From the NCBI RefSeq assembly GCF_000482505.1, contig NZ_AXVL01000024.1, forward strand, positions 1 through 60,069: 60,069 bases of DNA. Reading direction: 5' to 3'. The position numbers were made by a program, and so were the translations under genes. Below the pieces are notes generated by a model. That model had not been told where the DNA came from. It saw nothing but the letters and a program-made list of their open reading frames with translations, and ran no database searches. Positions 9,693-18,486 of this stretch are shown here, in pieces. The stretch comes from Leptotrichia trevisanii DSM 22070 (GTDB lineage Bacteria; Fusobacteriota; Fusobacteriia; Fusobacteriales; Leptotrichiaceae). Positions within the stretch are counted from its first letter, which is position 1, and every line of letters begins with the position of its first letter.

Positions 9693-10079
9693 ATGAAAAT
9701 AAATCATGTAGCAATTTATGTAAAAGATTTAGAAAAAACAAGAGAATTTTATGAAAAGTATTTTGAAGCAAAAGCAAACGATAAATATCACAATAAAAAT
9801 ACTGGATTACAGACTTATTTTCTAAGTTTTCCAGATAATGAGATAAGACTGGAAATAATGGCACGTCCTGAACTTTCAGAAAGAAATAACAAAGTAATGA
9901 ATGAAGGATTTATTCACCTTGCTTTTAGTGTTGGAAATAAGGAAAATGTTGATAAATTGACAAAAAGACTTGTAAATGATGGATTTAGATGTTTAAGTGG
10001 GCCTAGGACGACTGGAGATGGGTATTATGAGAGTGTTGTTGAGGATTGTGAGGGGAATTTGATTGAAATAACAGAATGA
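9693..10079 (+). CDS. VOC-family protein (glyoxalase/bleomycin-resistance fold)
   Basis: 128 residues, usual for a single vicinal-oxygen-chelate domain. It opens MKINHVAIYVKDLEKTREFYEKYF. Likely metal ligands are His5 region, Glu in IRLEIMA, His in FIHLAFSV and Glu in the final NLIEITE, the pattern of lactoylglutathione lyase relatives. A strong GGAGGAG precedes the ATG. Substrate cannot be told from sequence. It could be a detoxifying lyase or an isomerase. Confidence 0.85.
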   Translation: MKINHVAIYVKDLEKTREFYEKYFEAKANDKYHNKNTGLQTYFLSFPDNEIRLEIMARPELSERNNKVMNEGFIHLAFSVGNKENVDKLTKRLVNDGFRCLSGPRTTGDGYYESVVEDCEGNLIEITE

Positions 10080-10173
10080 TAAGATATTTGTTTGCAAATT
10101 GAGAAAAAAGATTTGGGGAGTATAATTACTAAGAAGGTACATAAAAATTTTCATATATTGAGGAGTGGTAATT

Positions 10174-10767
10174 ATGTTTAAGAAATTAGAAAAAAATGGG
10201 TTTTATTATGGATTTCCAGTATTATTGATGACTACAAAGGATAAAGAAACAGGCAAAAGCAATGTAACTCCGTTATCATCTTCATTTGTACTTGGAAAAT
10301 CAATAGTTGTGGGAATAGGATTTGGAAATAAAGGCTTTAAGAATATTGAAGATGGATTGGACGTAACTTTTAATGTTCCAGATGAAAACTTGTACGAAAG
10401 TGTGAAAAAGATTGAAAAATTTACAGGCGATACAGAAATATCAGAAGTAAAGCAAAATCTTGGATATACATATTGTGAAGATAAGTTTAAGATTGCAGGA
10501 TTTACTGAATTAGCTGGTGAAATGGTAAATTCTGTGAGAATAAAGGAGTGTCCAATTCACATAGAGGCAAAAGTTACAGATATTCAAAAAAAAGACTGGT
10601 TTGCCATAGTAACCTGCGAAATACAGGGGACTTTTGTTGATGAAAAAATAATGAAGGATGATTCTCACATTGATACAAAGAAATGGAAACCATTAATTTA
10701 TAAATTTAGGGAATATACTTCAACAGGCGATAGATTGGGATTAAATTTTAATTTTCAAGAAATTTAG
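10174..10767 (+). CDS. Flavin reductase-like (FMN-binding split barrel) protein
   Basis: 197 residues from the ATG at 10174, which sits 8 bases after GAGGAG. An in-frame GTG at 10165 overlaps that ribosome site and is unlikely. The opening FYYGFPVLLMTTKDKETGKSNVTPLSSSFVLG and the later FTELAGEMVNSVRIKECPIHIEAKVTDI match flavin reductase-domain proteins, which bind FMN and act as cytoplasmic oxidoreductases. The physiological partner is unknown. It stands alone between the VOC gene and radC. Confidence 0.82.
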   Translation: MFKKLEKNGFYYGFPVLLMTTKDKETGKSNVTPLSSSFVLGKSIVVGIGFGNKGFKNIEDGLDVTFNVPDENLYESVKKIEKFTGDTEISEVKQNLGYTYCEDKFKIAGFTELAGEMVNSVRIKECPIHIEAKVTDIQKKDWFAIVTCEIQGTFVDEKIMKDDSHIDTKKWKPLIYKFREYTSTGDRLGLNFNFQEI

Positions 10768-10935
10768 AAAGTAAAATTTAGTATTCTGTCCTTTGTTTTT
10801 CTTAATATTGTTATTTTTTTCGTTTTATGATAAACTATACTCGAACTTTTTAAAATTAAATAATCTTTGGGGTTTGATTTTAAAGTGATTTTATTAGGTT
10901 TGTATAAATTTTAAGAAACATTTTCTGGGGGAAAA

Positions 10936-11658
10936 ATGATGGGGGATAATAGAGAAATATTGGCTTTTAAGCAAAAGTTGGCTGAAGAGCAGGAAAAAGG
11001 GCATCGGGAAAGATTAAGACAGAGATTTTTGTCTGTGGGGGTAAAAGGCTTTCTGGATTATGAACTTTTGGAGCTTTTGCTGACGTATACGGTTATTAGG
11101 AAAAATTGCAGGGGGATTGCAAAAAGTCTGTTAAAAAAATATGGGGATTTGTACACGATTCTGCGGCAGTCTGAGAAAGAGTTGCAGAAAAATAAATATA
11201 TGACGGAAAGAACGGTTGTATTTTTAAAACTTCTGTTTGAAATTATAGAAAATGGGCTTTATAAAAAAATACATAATAAAAGAATTAATATATCAAGTAA
11301 CGTTAAATTGTTGAATTATTTGGAATATTCCCTTTTGAAAAGGGATGTTGAAGTGTTTAAAGTGCTATTCTTGAATACGCAGAATGAACTTCTCAAGGAA
11401 GAGGAGCTGTTTTATGGAACGATTGATAAAAGTACAGTTTATATTCGTGAATTAATAAAAAAAATATTGGAATATAATGCAAAGGGTGTAATTTTGGTGC
11501 ATAATCATCCAGCAGGTTCGCTACAACCGTCAGAATCTGATATTACATTGACAAAAAAAGTAAAGGAAGTATTTGAAAATATGGAAATACGTCTGGTTGA
11601 TCATTTAATAATAAGTGAAAAGGGATATTTTAGTTTTTTAGAAGGTGGAATTTTATGA
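10936..11658 (+). CDS. radC: RadC-family JAB-domain protein
   Basis: 240 residues. An N-terminal helix-hairpin-helix-like region (HRERLRQRFLSVGVKGFLDYELLELLLTY) is followed by the JAB metal-binding motif H189-N-H191-P with downstream PSESD. This is the RadC signature; despite the name, a repair role is doubtful in well-studied species. Two ATGs are adjacent (10936 and 10939) and either may serve. The stop overlaps the next start (ATGA at 11655), so it is translationally coupled to the PSP1/RicT gene. Confidence 0.92.
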   Translation: MMGDNREILAFKQKLAEEQEKGHRERLRQRFLSVGVKGFLDYELLELLLTYTVIRKNCRGIAKSLLKKYGDLYTILRQSEKELQKNKYMTERTVVFLKLLFEIIENGLYKKIHNKRINISSNVKLLNYLEYSLLKRDVEVFKVLFLNTQNELLKEEELFYGTIDKSTVYIRELIKKILEYNAKGVILVHNHPAGSLQPSESDITLTKKVKEVFENMEIRLVDHLIISEKGYFSFLEGGIL

Positions 11659-12161
11659 AAATAATAAATATTAAATTTAGAAAAACAAAAAAAGTTTATC
11701 CATTTATGATAAACGATATGGAAGATTATAAAAAGGGGGATCACGTGCTTGTAGATACAATTCGTGGTGAACAGATTGGAATAGTTCTGGGACTTGCCTT
11801 AAATAAGGAGCAAGGCGAGCAGGATGACTTGAAAATCAGGGAAGTGAAAAGAAAATTGTCAAATAAGGAAATTGAAAAGTTGAAGGAACTGGACAAAAAG
11901 GCAGACGAAGCCTATTTTAAGTGTAAAAAAATAGTAAAATATCTGTTGCCAGAAATGAACCTTGTTATCGGAGAGTACACATTTGACGAAAGCAAGCTGA
12001 TATTTTATTTTACAGCGAACAACAGGCTTGATTTTAGGGAACTTGTGAAGGAAGTAAACAGAACATTCAAGAAAAGAGTGGAATTTTATCAGATTAAAAC
12101 AAATGATGAAGGACGGATATTGTCAGCATTTGGGAAATATGGACGGGAAATTTACTGGTAA
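11655..12161 (+). CDS. Short RicT/PSP1-domain protein lacking the Fe-S cysteines
   Basis: 168 residues against about 275 for Bacillus YaaT/RicT. The PSP1 region is clear: KGDHVLVDTIRGEQIGIVLG, then FTANNRLDFRELVKEVNRTFKKRVEFYQI. In RicT the next stretch reads GGIGPCGRxLCC and continues for another 100 residues with more cysteines that bind an Fe-S cluster with RicA and RicF. Here it reads LSAFGKYGREIYW and stops, so the cysteines are replaced by Tyr/Trp and the C-terminal part is absent. The gene overlaps radC by 4 bases. A role in RNA maturation like RicT is uncertain. Confidence 0.8.
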   Translation: MKIINIKFRKTKKVYPFMINDMEDYKKGDHVLVDTIRGEQIGIVLGLALNKEQGEQDDLKIREVKRKLSNKEIEKLKELDKKADEAYFKCKKIVKYLLPEMNLVIGEYTFDESKLIFYFTANNRLDFRELVKEVNRTFKKRVEFYQIKTNDEGRILSAFGKYGREIYW

Positions 12162-12228
12162 AATTGAAATAATAAAGTGATATTTTAAATTAAAATTATA
12201 GTTTAGGAAATTTTTTTGAAAAAAGTAG

Positions 12229-12257
12229 TTGAAATATTGAATAAAATGTGCTATACT
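12229..12257 (+). promoter_or_regulatory. Promoter of the tRNA cluster
   Basis: TTGAAA (12229-12234), a 17-base spacer and TATACT (12252-12257), 24 bases before the first tRNA. Confidence 0.75.
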
Positions 12258-12280
12258 TATCAAGTAATAAATGATTTCGT

Positions 12281-12356
12281 GGTCGCATAGCTCAGTTGGG
12301 AGAGCACCTGCCTTACAAGCAGGGGGTCATTGGTTCGAGCCCAATTGTGACCACCA
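12281..12356 (+). tRNA. tRNA-Val (anticodon TAC)
   Basis: 76 bases including an encoded CCA. The acceptor stem GGTCGCA/TGTGACC, the D-arm AGCTCAGTTGGGAGAGC, the anticodon loop TTACAA and the T-arm GGTTCGAGCC all fold as a normal tRNA. Confidence 0.97.
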
Positions 12357-12363
12357 TTTTTAT

Positions 12364-12440
12364 GGAGGTGTAGCTCAGCTGGTTAGAGTGCTTGCCTGTC
12401 ACGCAAGATGTCGCGAGTTCGAGTCTCGTCACTTCCGCCA
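12364..12440 (+). tRNA. tRNA-Asp (anticodon GTC)
   Basis: 77 bases with encoded CCA. The acceptor stem GGAGGTG/CACTTCC contains one G-T pair. The anticodon arm is TTGCC-TGTCAC-GCAA and the T-arm holds GAGTTCGAGTCTC. It lies 7 bases after tRNA-Val. Confidence 0.97.
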
Positions 12441-12443
12441 TTT

Positions 12444-12519
12444 GCCCAGATAGCTCAGTCGGTAGAGCAAGGGACTGAAAATCCCTGTGTCCGTGGTTCG
12501 ATTCCGCGTCTGGGCACCA
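12444..12519 (+). tRNA. tRNA-Phe (anticodon GAA)
   Basis: 76 bases with encoded CCA. The acceptor stem is GCCCAGA/TCTGGGC. The anticodon arm is AGGGA-CTGAAAA-TCCCT. Three bases separate it from tRNA-Asp, so the three tRNAs form one transcript. Confidence 0.97.
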
Positions 12520-12556
12520 TTATTATTGATTTTAAACAAATTTTTCATAATATTGC

Positions 12557-12597
12557 AAAATACAATTCATTAGAAATAGAGAATTGTATTTTTTTTT
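12557..12597 (+). terminator. Terminator of the tRNA operon
   Basis: AAAATACAATTC (12557-12568) and GAATTGTATTTT (12581-12592) are perfectly complementary over 12 bases, and a T-run follows. Confidence 0.85.
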
Positions 12598-12638
12598 GAA
12601 ATATTGTTTATATAATTATTAAGAATAGGAGTATTATT

Positions 12639-13724
12639 ATGTGTAAAAAAGTTTTTATAGATACAAATATATTTATTGGTGAAAAATTTATGTTATCAAA
12701 TGATAAATTTGAAAAGTTAAAAACATATATTGAAAACGATAAAATAATATTGTTAAATAATGAAATAACAGAAAGAGAATTAGAAGTTCATATAATCAAA
12801 GATGTAAAAGAAGTAATAAACAGTTATAATAAAGTATTAAGCAAAAGTCCTTTTTTAGAAATATTAAGCGAAACTCCGATTAAATTATCTTTAGAAGATG
12901 AAACATACATAATTTCTTTTCTTAAAACAGAATTGATAAAATTTTTTGATGATTCTATAAAATTATCTTTAGAAGATGTAGATATAAAATTAATATTAGA
13001 AGATCATTTTAACTTAAACTTACCATTTGAGAAGACAAAGCAAAATGAATTTAAGGATGCTTTTGTTGCACAAATAATAAAAAAATATCAAAAAAAGAAT
13101 AACGAAAAAATTTATATTATTTCAAAAGACGACGGATTTAGGAAAACGTTTGACAATAATGATCAAAACTTTATAATTTTTGAAAATTTATCAAAATTTA
13201 TAGAAGAAATAGAAATGGAAATGTTGAAAGAAAATGAAAAATTCTTAATAAATGAAATAAAAGATGGAGAAGCAAATGATAAAATTAAAGATTTTATAGA
13301 TGATATTGGTTTAGAAATTGATTATGATTCCTCTGATTATGAAATTGATAATTATGAAATTATAGGAATTTATCCTGAGTTTATTAACTCTTGTGAAACA
13401 GAAAATATACAAATATATGAATTCAATGTAAAATTAGATATAGAAATAGAAATTACATATTTAGATGAAGATAGTTCTTATTATGACAAAGAAGATGGTG
13501 AGTATCTGTTTTCAAACTATATAACTGCTAAAGAAGAACATAATACAGAGTTTAAATTAGTAATTTTGTGTGATATAAAGGATTTGGAAAACAAGAGTAT
13601 AGAAGAAGACTTTTTTTTAGATTATATAACAATTGACAACGAAAAGTCTGATAAACGAATTTATTTAGATGAATATACTTGTGAGGATAGGGAAATTATT
13701 AATGAAACAATTAATAATTCTTAA
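12639..13724 (+). CDS. PIN-domain (DUF4935-like) protein with acidic C-terminal half
   Basis: 361 residues. The N-terminal half is a PIN-type nuclease fold: VFIDTNIFIG with D8, then EITERELEVHI, then DAFVAQIIKKY and IYIISKDDGFRKTF supply the usual cluster of acidic metal ligands. The C-terminal half (about 200-361) is very acidic with predicted beta strands and no recognised domain. Stand-alone PIN proteins cut RNA, often as toxins, but no antitoxin-sized partner is adjacent. The gene lies immediately after the tRNA operon, a common insertion place for acquired DNA, and is richer in A+T than the operon around it. Nuclease role inferred from the fold. Confidence 0.75.
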   Translation: MCKKVFIDTNIFIGEKFMLSNDKFEKLKTYIENDKIILLNNEITERELEVHIIKDVKEVINSYNKVLSKSPFLEILSETPIKLSLEDETYIISFLKTELIKFFDDSIKLSLEDVDIKLILEDHFNLNLPFEKTKQNEFKDAFVAQIIKKYQKKNNEKIYIISKDDGFRKTFDNNDQNFIIFENLSKFIEEIEMEMLKENEKFLINEIKDGEANDKIKDFIDDIGLEIDYDSSDYEIDNYEIIGIYPEFINSCETENIQIYEFNVKLDIEIEITYLDEDSSYYDKEDGEYLFSNYITAKEEHNTEFKLVILCDIKDLENKSIEEDFFLDYITIDNEKSDKRIYLDEYTCEDREIINETINNS

Positions 13725-13766
13725 AATATGTTAAAGAATTGTGTAACCTTAGGATAAAAAATTAAC

Positions 13767-13804
13767 AAGGAAATTGCTTTAATTTTTGAGATAATTCCTT
13801 TTTA
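13767..13804 (+). terminator. Weak terminator after the PIN gene
   Basis: AAGGAAATT (13767-13775) pairs with AATTCCTT (13793-13800) with one bulged A. The T-run is TTTTT. Confidence 0.45.
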
Positions 13805-13893
13805 TGTATGTTTAAGAGAATAAATTTTAAATTATTGTATTGAAAAAAATACTGTTTCATATAACTATAAAATAATATTTAAAAAATATAAAA

Positions 13894-13921
13894 TTGACAA
13901 AATACTATTTCAAGGTATAAT
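13894..13921 (+). promoter_or_regulatory. Promoter of the histidine phosphatase gene
   Basis: TTGACA (13894-13899), 16 bases, TATAAT (13916-13921): full consensus, about 100 bases before the start codon, so the transcript has a longish AT-rich leader. The 298-base gap before the gene otherwise holds only the weak terminator. Confidence 0.8.
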
Positions 13922-14022
13922 AAATAATAAAATTAAGTAAATATTAAAATTAAAAATAAGAAGAGAATATATTGTAAATGTTTATAATCAATTAAGAAAA
14001 TTTTTTATAGGGAGATGGTATT

Positions 14023-15243
14023 ATGTCAAAAATAAGAAAAATTGTGATATTTTTGATGTTTGTTTTTTGTAGTTTAATAATGTTTTCCAGTGAAAATTTG
14101 CAGCTGGAAAAGGTTGTGATTTTTAGCAGACATGGGCTGCGTTCACCTTTAACGTCGCCAGGGAGCAGATTGTCGAAGGTAACTCCGTATGAATGGGAGA
14201 ACTGGGACGTTCCTGCAAGTCATTTGACAAAAAAAGGTGCTATTCTGGAAACTTACTTTGGACAGTATATAAATGACTGGTTAATACAAAATGAAGTTAT
14301 AAAAAGAGGAGAATGCCTGAGTCCTGATAATGCTCAAATTTATACAAATAGCCTGCAAAGAACAATTGCAACTGGGCAATCGCTTACAACTGGGATATTT
14401 CCAGGATGTGATATTAAAACAGAGCATAAAATGGAAATAGGGAAAATGGATCCTGTGTTTAATCCAGTAATTACAACTGATAATGCCAAATTTAAGGAAG
14501 AAGCATTAAAAGGGATGAATTTGAAGAAACAGAATCAGGAATTAAAAGGTTCGTATTCTCTATTAAGTGATGTAATTAACTATACGAAATCTGAAGAATG
14601 CTTAAAGGAAGGAAAATGTAAATTTTTTAATGAGGAAGGGACATTGAAAATTGAAAAGGATAAGGAACCAGGAGTAGATGGGCCGATAAAATTGGGAACA
14701 CAGCTTGGTGATGCCCTGTTATTGCAATATTATGAAGGATATCCGCTGGATAAGATTGTTGGAAATAATATAAATACGAGGGAAAAATGGCAAAAGATAA
14801 CTGATATAAAAAATGGATATGAAGATTTGTTATTTGCAACAGATAAAGTGGCTAAAAATGTGGCTGCACCATTGATAAAATATATTTATAACGATATAAA
14901 TTCTTCAAATCACAAAGTAACAGTATTAGTGGGACATGATTCCAATATAGTTGCCATGCTTGCCGCTTTAGGTTTTAAAGATTATAAATTGGAAGAGCAA
15001 GTTGAAAAAACTCCAATTGGTGGAAAAGTATTCTTTGAAATTTGGAAAGATAAGAAAACAGGGGAAAGAAAAGTAAAAATTGAGTACATATATCAAACAT
15101 TGAGCCAAATAAGAGAAACACAAAAATTGACAAGGGAAAATCCACCTAAACATAGAGTTTTAGAAATGAAAAATTGTAGAATTGATAAAGAAGGATATTG
15201 TCCGTATTCTAAATTTATGACAGAATTACGAAAATTTAATTAA
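14023..15243 (+). CDS. Secreted histidine-type acid phosphatase
   Basis: 406 residues. Residues 1-22 (KIRKIVIFLMFVFCSLIMFSS) form a signal peptide, so the enzyme acts in the periplasm or outside. R36-H37-G38-L39-R40 is the phosphohistidine catalytic motif and GHD (H305-D306) the proton donor, the pattern of the AppA/Agp branch (phytase, glucose-1-phosphatase). Cysteine pairs such as ECLKEGKC suggest disulfides. It releases phosphate from organic phosphates; the exact substrate is unknown. GGGAG precedes the start. It is a single-gene unit with its own promoter and terminator. Confidence 0.88.
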   Translation: MSKIRKIVIFLMFVFCSLIMFSSENLQLEKVVIFSRHGLRSPLTSPGSRLSKVTPYEWENWDVPASHLTKKGAILETYFGQYINDWLIQNEVIKRGECLSPDNAQIYTNSLQRTIATGQSLTTGIFPGCDIKTEHKMEIGKMDPVFNPVITTDNAKFKEEALKGMNLKKQNQELKGSYSLLSDVINYTKSEECLKEGKCKFFNEEGTLKIEKDKEPGVDGPIKLGTQLGDALLLQYYEGYPLDKIVGNNINTREKWQKITDIKNGYEDLLFATDKVAKNVAAPLIKYIYNDINSSNHKVTVLVGHDSNIVAMLAALGFKDYKLEEQVEKTPIGGKVFFEIWKDKKTGERKVKIEYIYQTLSQIRETQKLTRENPPKHRVLEMKNCRIDKEGYCPYSKFMTELRKFN

Positions 15244-15260
15244 AATTTGGAAATTATAAA

Positions 15261-15300
15261 AAAAGGGTTATTTCAGTTCAGGATAGCTCTTTTTATTTTT
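15261..15300 (+). terminator. Terminator after the phosphatase gene
   Basis: AAAAGGGTTAT (15261-15271) pairs with ATAGCTCTTTT (15283-15293), with two G-T pairs, followed by more T. Confidence 0.75.
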
Positions 15301-15474
15301 GTTAAAAATAAAAATTTTAGGTAAAAGCAAGTAAAATTCTAAGCTAATTAGAAGAATTGGATAAGTTGTTTGAAATGCTTAAAAATAGGGGAATGTGGGC
15401 AGAATAAACCTGAAAATTAAGTCAAATAGTTAGAATTTATAAGTTTTATTTTGAATGGTATTGGTATAAAAAAA

Positions 15475-15503
15475 ATGACAAAATTGAAAAAATATAGTAT
15501 AAT
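15475..15503 (+). promoter_or_regulatory. Likely ftsK promoter
   Basis: ATGACA (15475-15480), 17 bases, TATAAT (15498-15503). It leaves a leader of about 200 bases before ftsK. Confidence 0.55.
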
Positions 15504-15711
15504 GTATGATATTGTGTGAAAGGTTTGGTAAAATTTATAGATATACTTGAACTTTCTTTAAATTAGAGTAAAAATTGAATGGATTCTGGAGATTAATCTA
15601 GCTTTTGAAGTTTGGTTTTCAATGGGAATTTATTATTATAAAAATTGTAATTTAAGTTTGTTGGCTGTAGAATAGAATAGGGAACTAAAAATTTGTAGAA
15701 AGGGTGACGAA

Positions 15712-18324
15712 ATGGATAAAAGAAAAATCGAGGGTATAATTTGGTTTGTTGTGGGATTTATACTGGCTTTATTATTGGCGAATAAATCCAGCATGTTAAA
15801 TGATAATGTTGGGGAAAATGTTTTTTCGCTTATATTAAGTGGGATTACGTTGTTTTTCGGAAAAATGACATGGTTTATAGCGATAGCTTCAATGCTGTAT
15901 GGAATAATAATATTTTTTTATGAGAAAATTGGAATTCATGTTACACAAGGGAAAATAGCTGCACTTATCGGATTATTTTTAAGCTGGTCAATGATTTTGA
16001 TAAGAGGTTCCGTTGTTAAGGGAGCTCCACTGGCTAACACTTTTACTGAAGCTGGAAGAAAATTGTTGGAAATAGGGTTTAACCGTGAAAGTGGAGGAAT
16101 ACCTGGGGCGTTGCTGTCAATGCCATTTTACAGCATTTTGCATTTACAGATTATGTTGATAGGATTGATAGTTTTAGTAATAGTTTTCTTATGTTGGCTA
16201 GTTAAGGATATGATTGAGTTGGGCTATGAGCTTTTGAAGGAAGTTATGAAATATTACAAAAGTGACGATTATAAGGAAAAAAAGAGAAAACTGGCAGCCA
16301 AAAAATATGCCGAAAACTTAAAAAAAACAGATTATAAGCGATATCAGCGGGAGATGTTAAAGGCAAAAATCATACAGTCAAGAAGTGAAAAATTAAGTTT
16401 TGAAATTGCTAAAAAGCCTAAGGATAATTTTTTACAAAAGACGGAAGTTTATTCCAAAGAAGAATTGGTTGAAAAGGAAAAGGAATGGATTGAACTTTTT
16501 GAAGAAAAAGAAAAGGAAAAACAGAAAAATTCAACTAAACAGAAGGATAATGTGAAAGAACCGAAAATTAAATTGGAAAATGTTGTAGAACCACTGGAAA
16601 ATACGAAAAATTCTGAAAATTCAGAAAATCAAAAGGAAAAAGTGTCTGATTCTGAAAAAGTTGAAGATAAAAAAGTAAAGGCTGAAGAAAATATAAAAAA
16701 TGAGAAAAAAACTGAAATAGAAGAAATGGACAAGGAAGAAAAAGAAAATATAGAAGATAAAAGAGAACCTAAATTGGAAATTGTAACACCAGCAAGACAG
16801 GGGACGGTTGCTAATTCTGCACAAATGGATCCGAACTTTCAGGAGTTTCCAAAACTTGAGGCATTTGAGAATACGGAGGCTGTAAAAAAGGGATTTGAGG
16901 AAGAGCTGAAAAAAGTGAATGCTATGTTTGACAATAATCAGGGATATGATGATGTTGTGAAAAAATCAATTTCTGAAATTTTTAAATCAAAACCGATGGA
17001 TTTGAAAAAGAAGGAGCAGATTGAAAAAAGTATAAGAGAAAATGTGAGCCATCTGGAAAATGTGCTAAAGGAATTTGGAGTGGAAGCGAAGGTTGTGAAT
17101 TATGAATACGGGCCTACCATTACAAGATATGAGATTATTATTCCAAAAGGTGTGAAGGTAAGTAAAGTTACTGGACTTTCAGATGACATAGCAATGAATC
17201 TGGCGGCGGAAAGTATTCGTATAGAAGCACCGATTCCAGGGAAAAATACTATTGGGATTGAAACTCCGAATAAAATAAAGGAACCTGTTCATTTTTCAAA
17301 TATTATAAAGAATAAGGAACTGGACAGCGGAGAATTAAAGGTAATATTAGGAAAAGACATTGTTGGACGGGATAAATTTATAGATATTGCGAAAATGCCA
17401 CATTTACTGATTGCAGGACAGACAGGTTCAGGGAAGTCGGTTGCTGTAAATACACTGATTTCAACATTGATTTCTAAAAAGTCTGAAAATGAAGTGAAAT
17501 TTATAATGGTGGATCCGAAAATGGTAGAACTTATGCCATATAACGACATTCCACATTTGCTTGTACCTGTAATTATAGATCCTCATCAAGCTGCAATAGC
17601 ATTGAAATGGGCAGTGAATGAGATGGAAAACAGATACAAGAAACTTATGGAAAATGGCGTGAGAAATATAAAAGGTTACAACAATCTGAGTTATGTGGAA
17701 AAAATGCCATATATTGTCATAATAATTGATGAGTTGGCAGATCTTATGATGGTTGCATCTGGAAGTGTGGAAGAATCCATAGCGAGAATTGCACAAAAGG
17801 CAAGAGCCGTTGGAATACATCTGGTTGTAGCGACACAGCGTCCATCCACCGATGTTATCACAGGAATGATAAAAGCAAACTTGCCAAGTAGAATTTCATT
17901 TGCCTTAAGATCACAAGTTGACTCAAGAACGATACTCGATAGTGCGGGAGCTGAAAAGCTGCTAGGACAGGGGGATATGCTGCTTCTTGCTAACGGTTCC
18001 TCAAAATTACAGAGAATACAGGGGGCGTATATTTCAGATGAGGAAGTTAAAAATTTGACAGATACGCTAAAATCTGCTAAAAAAGTAAAATATAGAAATG
18101 AAATTTTAGAAGAAGTTGAAGATGAAACAATTGATATTGATCCATTTTTTGAAAATGCAGTAAATATTGTGAAACAGGAGGAGAAAGTATCTATTTCGAT
18201 GCTACAACGTAAATTGAAGGTAGGATTTAACAGGGCTTCACGGATTTATGATCAGTTAAAGGAACATGGAATTATCAATTATGACAATCAGTTAATAGGA
18301 GATAATATTGATGAAATTGATTAA
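15712..18324 (+). CDS. ftsK: DNA translocase FtsK/SpoIIIE
   Basis: 870 residues. Four hydrophobic segments in the first 180 residues anchor it at the division septum. A Lys/Glu-rich linker (about 185-370) follows, then the alpha/beta motor with Walker A GQTGSGKS near residue 570 and Walker B VIIIDELADL near 672. A C-terminal winged-helix gamma domain (SISMLQRKLKVGFNRASRIYDQL, about 825-850) would read the polar sequences that steer the motor. It pumps DNA at the septum and helps dimer resolution. AAAGGGTGAC precedes the ATG. The next gene is mreB, a shape and division context. Confidence 0.96.
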   Translation: MDKRKIEGIIWFVVGFILALLLANKSSMLNDNVGENVFSLILSGITLFFGKMTWFIAIASMLYGIIIFFYEKIGIHVTQGKIAALIGLFLSWSMILIRGSVVKGAPLANTFTEAGRKLLEIGFNRESGGIPGALLSMPFYSILHLQIMLIGLIVLVIVFLCWLVKDMIELGYELLKEVMKYYKSDDYKEKKRKLAAKKYAENLKKTDYKRYQREMLKAKIIQSRSEKLSFEIAKKPKDNFLQKTEVYSKEELVEKEKEWIELFEEKEKEKQKNSTKQKDNVKEPKIKLENVVEPLENTKNSENSENQKEKVSDSEKVEDKKVKAEENIKNEKKTEIEEMDKEEKENIEDKREPKLEIVTPARQGTVANSAQMDPNFQEFPKLEAFENTEAVKKGFEEELKKVNAMFDNNQGYDDVVKKSISEIFKSKPMDLKKKEQIEKSIRENVSHLENVLKEFGVEAKVVNYEYGPTITRYEIIIPKGVKVSKVTGLSDDIAMNLAAESIRIEAPIPGKNTIGIETPNKIKEPVHFSNIIKNKELDSGELKVILGKDIVGRDKFIDIAKMPHLLIAGQTGSGKSVAVNTLISTLISKKSENEVKFIMVDPKMVELMPYNDIPHLLVPVIIDPHQAAIALKWAVNEMENRYKKLMENGVRNIKGYNNLSYVEKMPYIVIIIDELADLMMVASGSVEESIARIAQKARAVGIHLVVATQRPSTDVITGMIKANLPSRISFALRSQVDSRTILDSAGAEKLLGQGDMLLLANGSSKLQRIQGAYISDEEVKNLTDTLKSAKKVKYRNEILEEVEDETIDIDPFFENAVNIVKQEEKVSISMLQRKLKVGFNRASRIYDQLKEHGIINYDNQLIGDNIDEID

Positions 18325-18382
18325 AAAATAAATAAATTTTACAATAATATTTGAGATTATGGAAATTCGATATTAAAGTTGC

Positions 18383-18411
18383 TTGAGTATATTTGAAAAA
18401 AATGGTAAAAT
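18383..18411 (+). promoter_or_regulatory. Possible mreB promoter
   Basis: TTGAGT (18383-18388), 17 bases, TAAAAT (18406-18411). Moderate match, about 75 bases before the gene. Confidence 0.45.
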
Positions 18412-18486
18412 AGATTTAATAATGAAAATAAAATAATTCAATAAAGCTACTTTAAAGTAAAAAATAAAATGAAGGAGATAGAATAG

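Larger units (their letters stand above)
15244..15711. other. Intergenic region before ftsK
   Basis: About 470 bases holding the phosphatase terminator, the likely ftsK promoter at 15475-15503 and, in the ftsK leader, a TATACTTGAACTTT word at 15543 that recurs before radC. No gene is seen. Confidence 0.6.

Noticed and set aside
12271-12599. Two short open frames across the tRNA cluster
   Set aside because: They are translations of the tRNA genes themselves.
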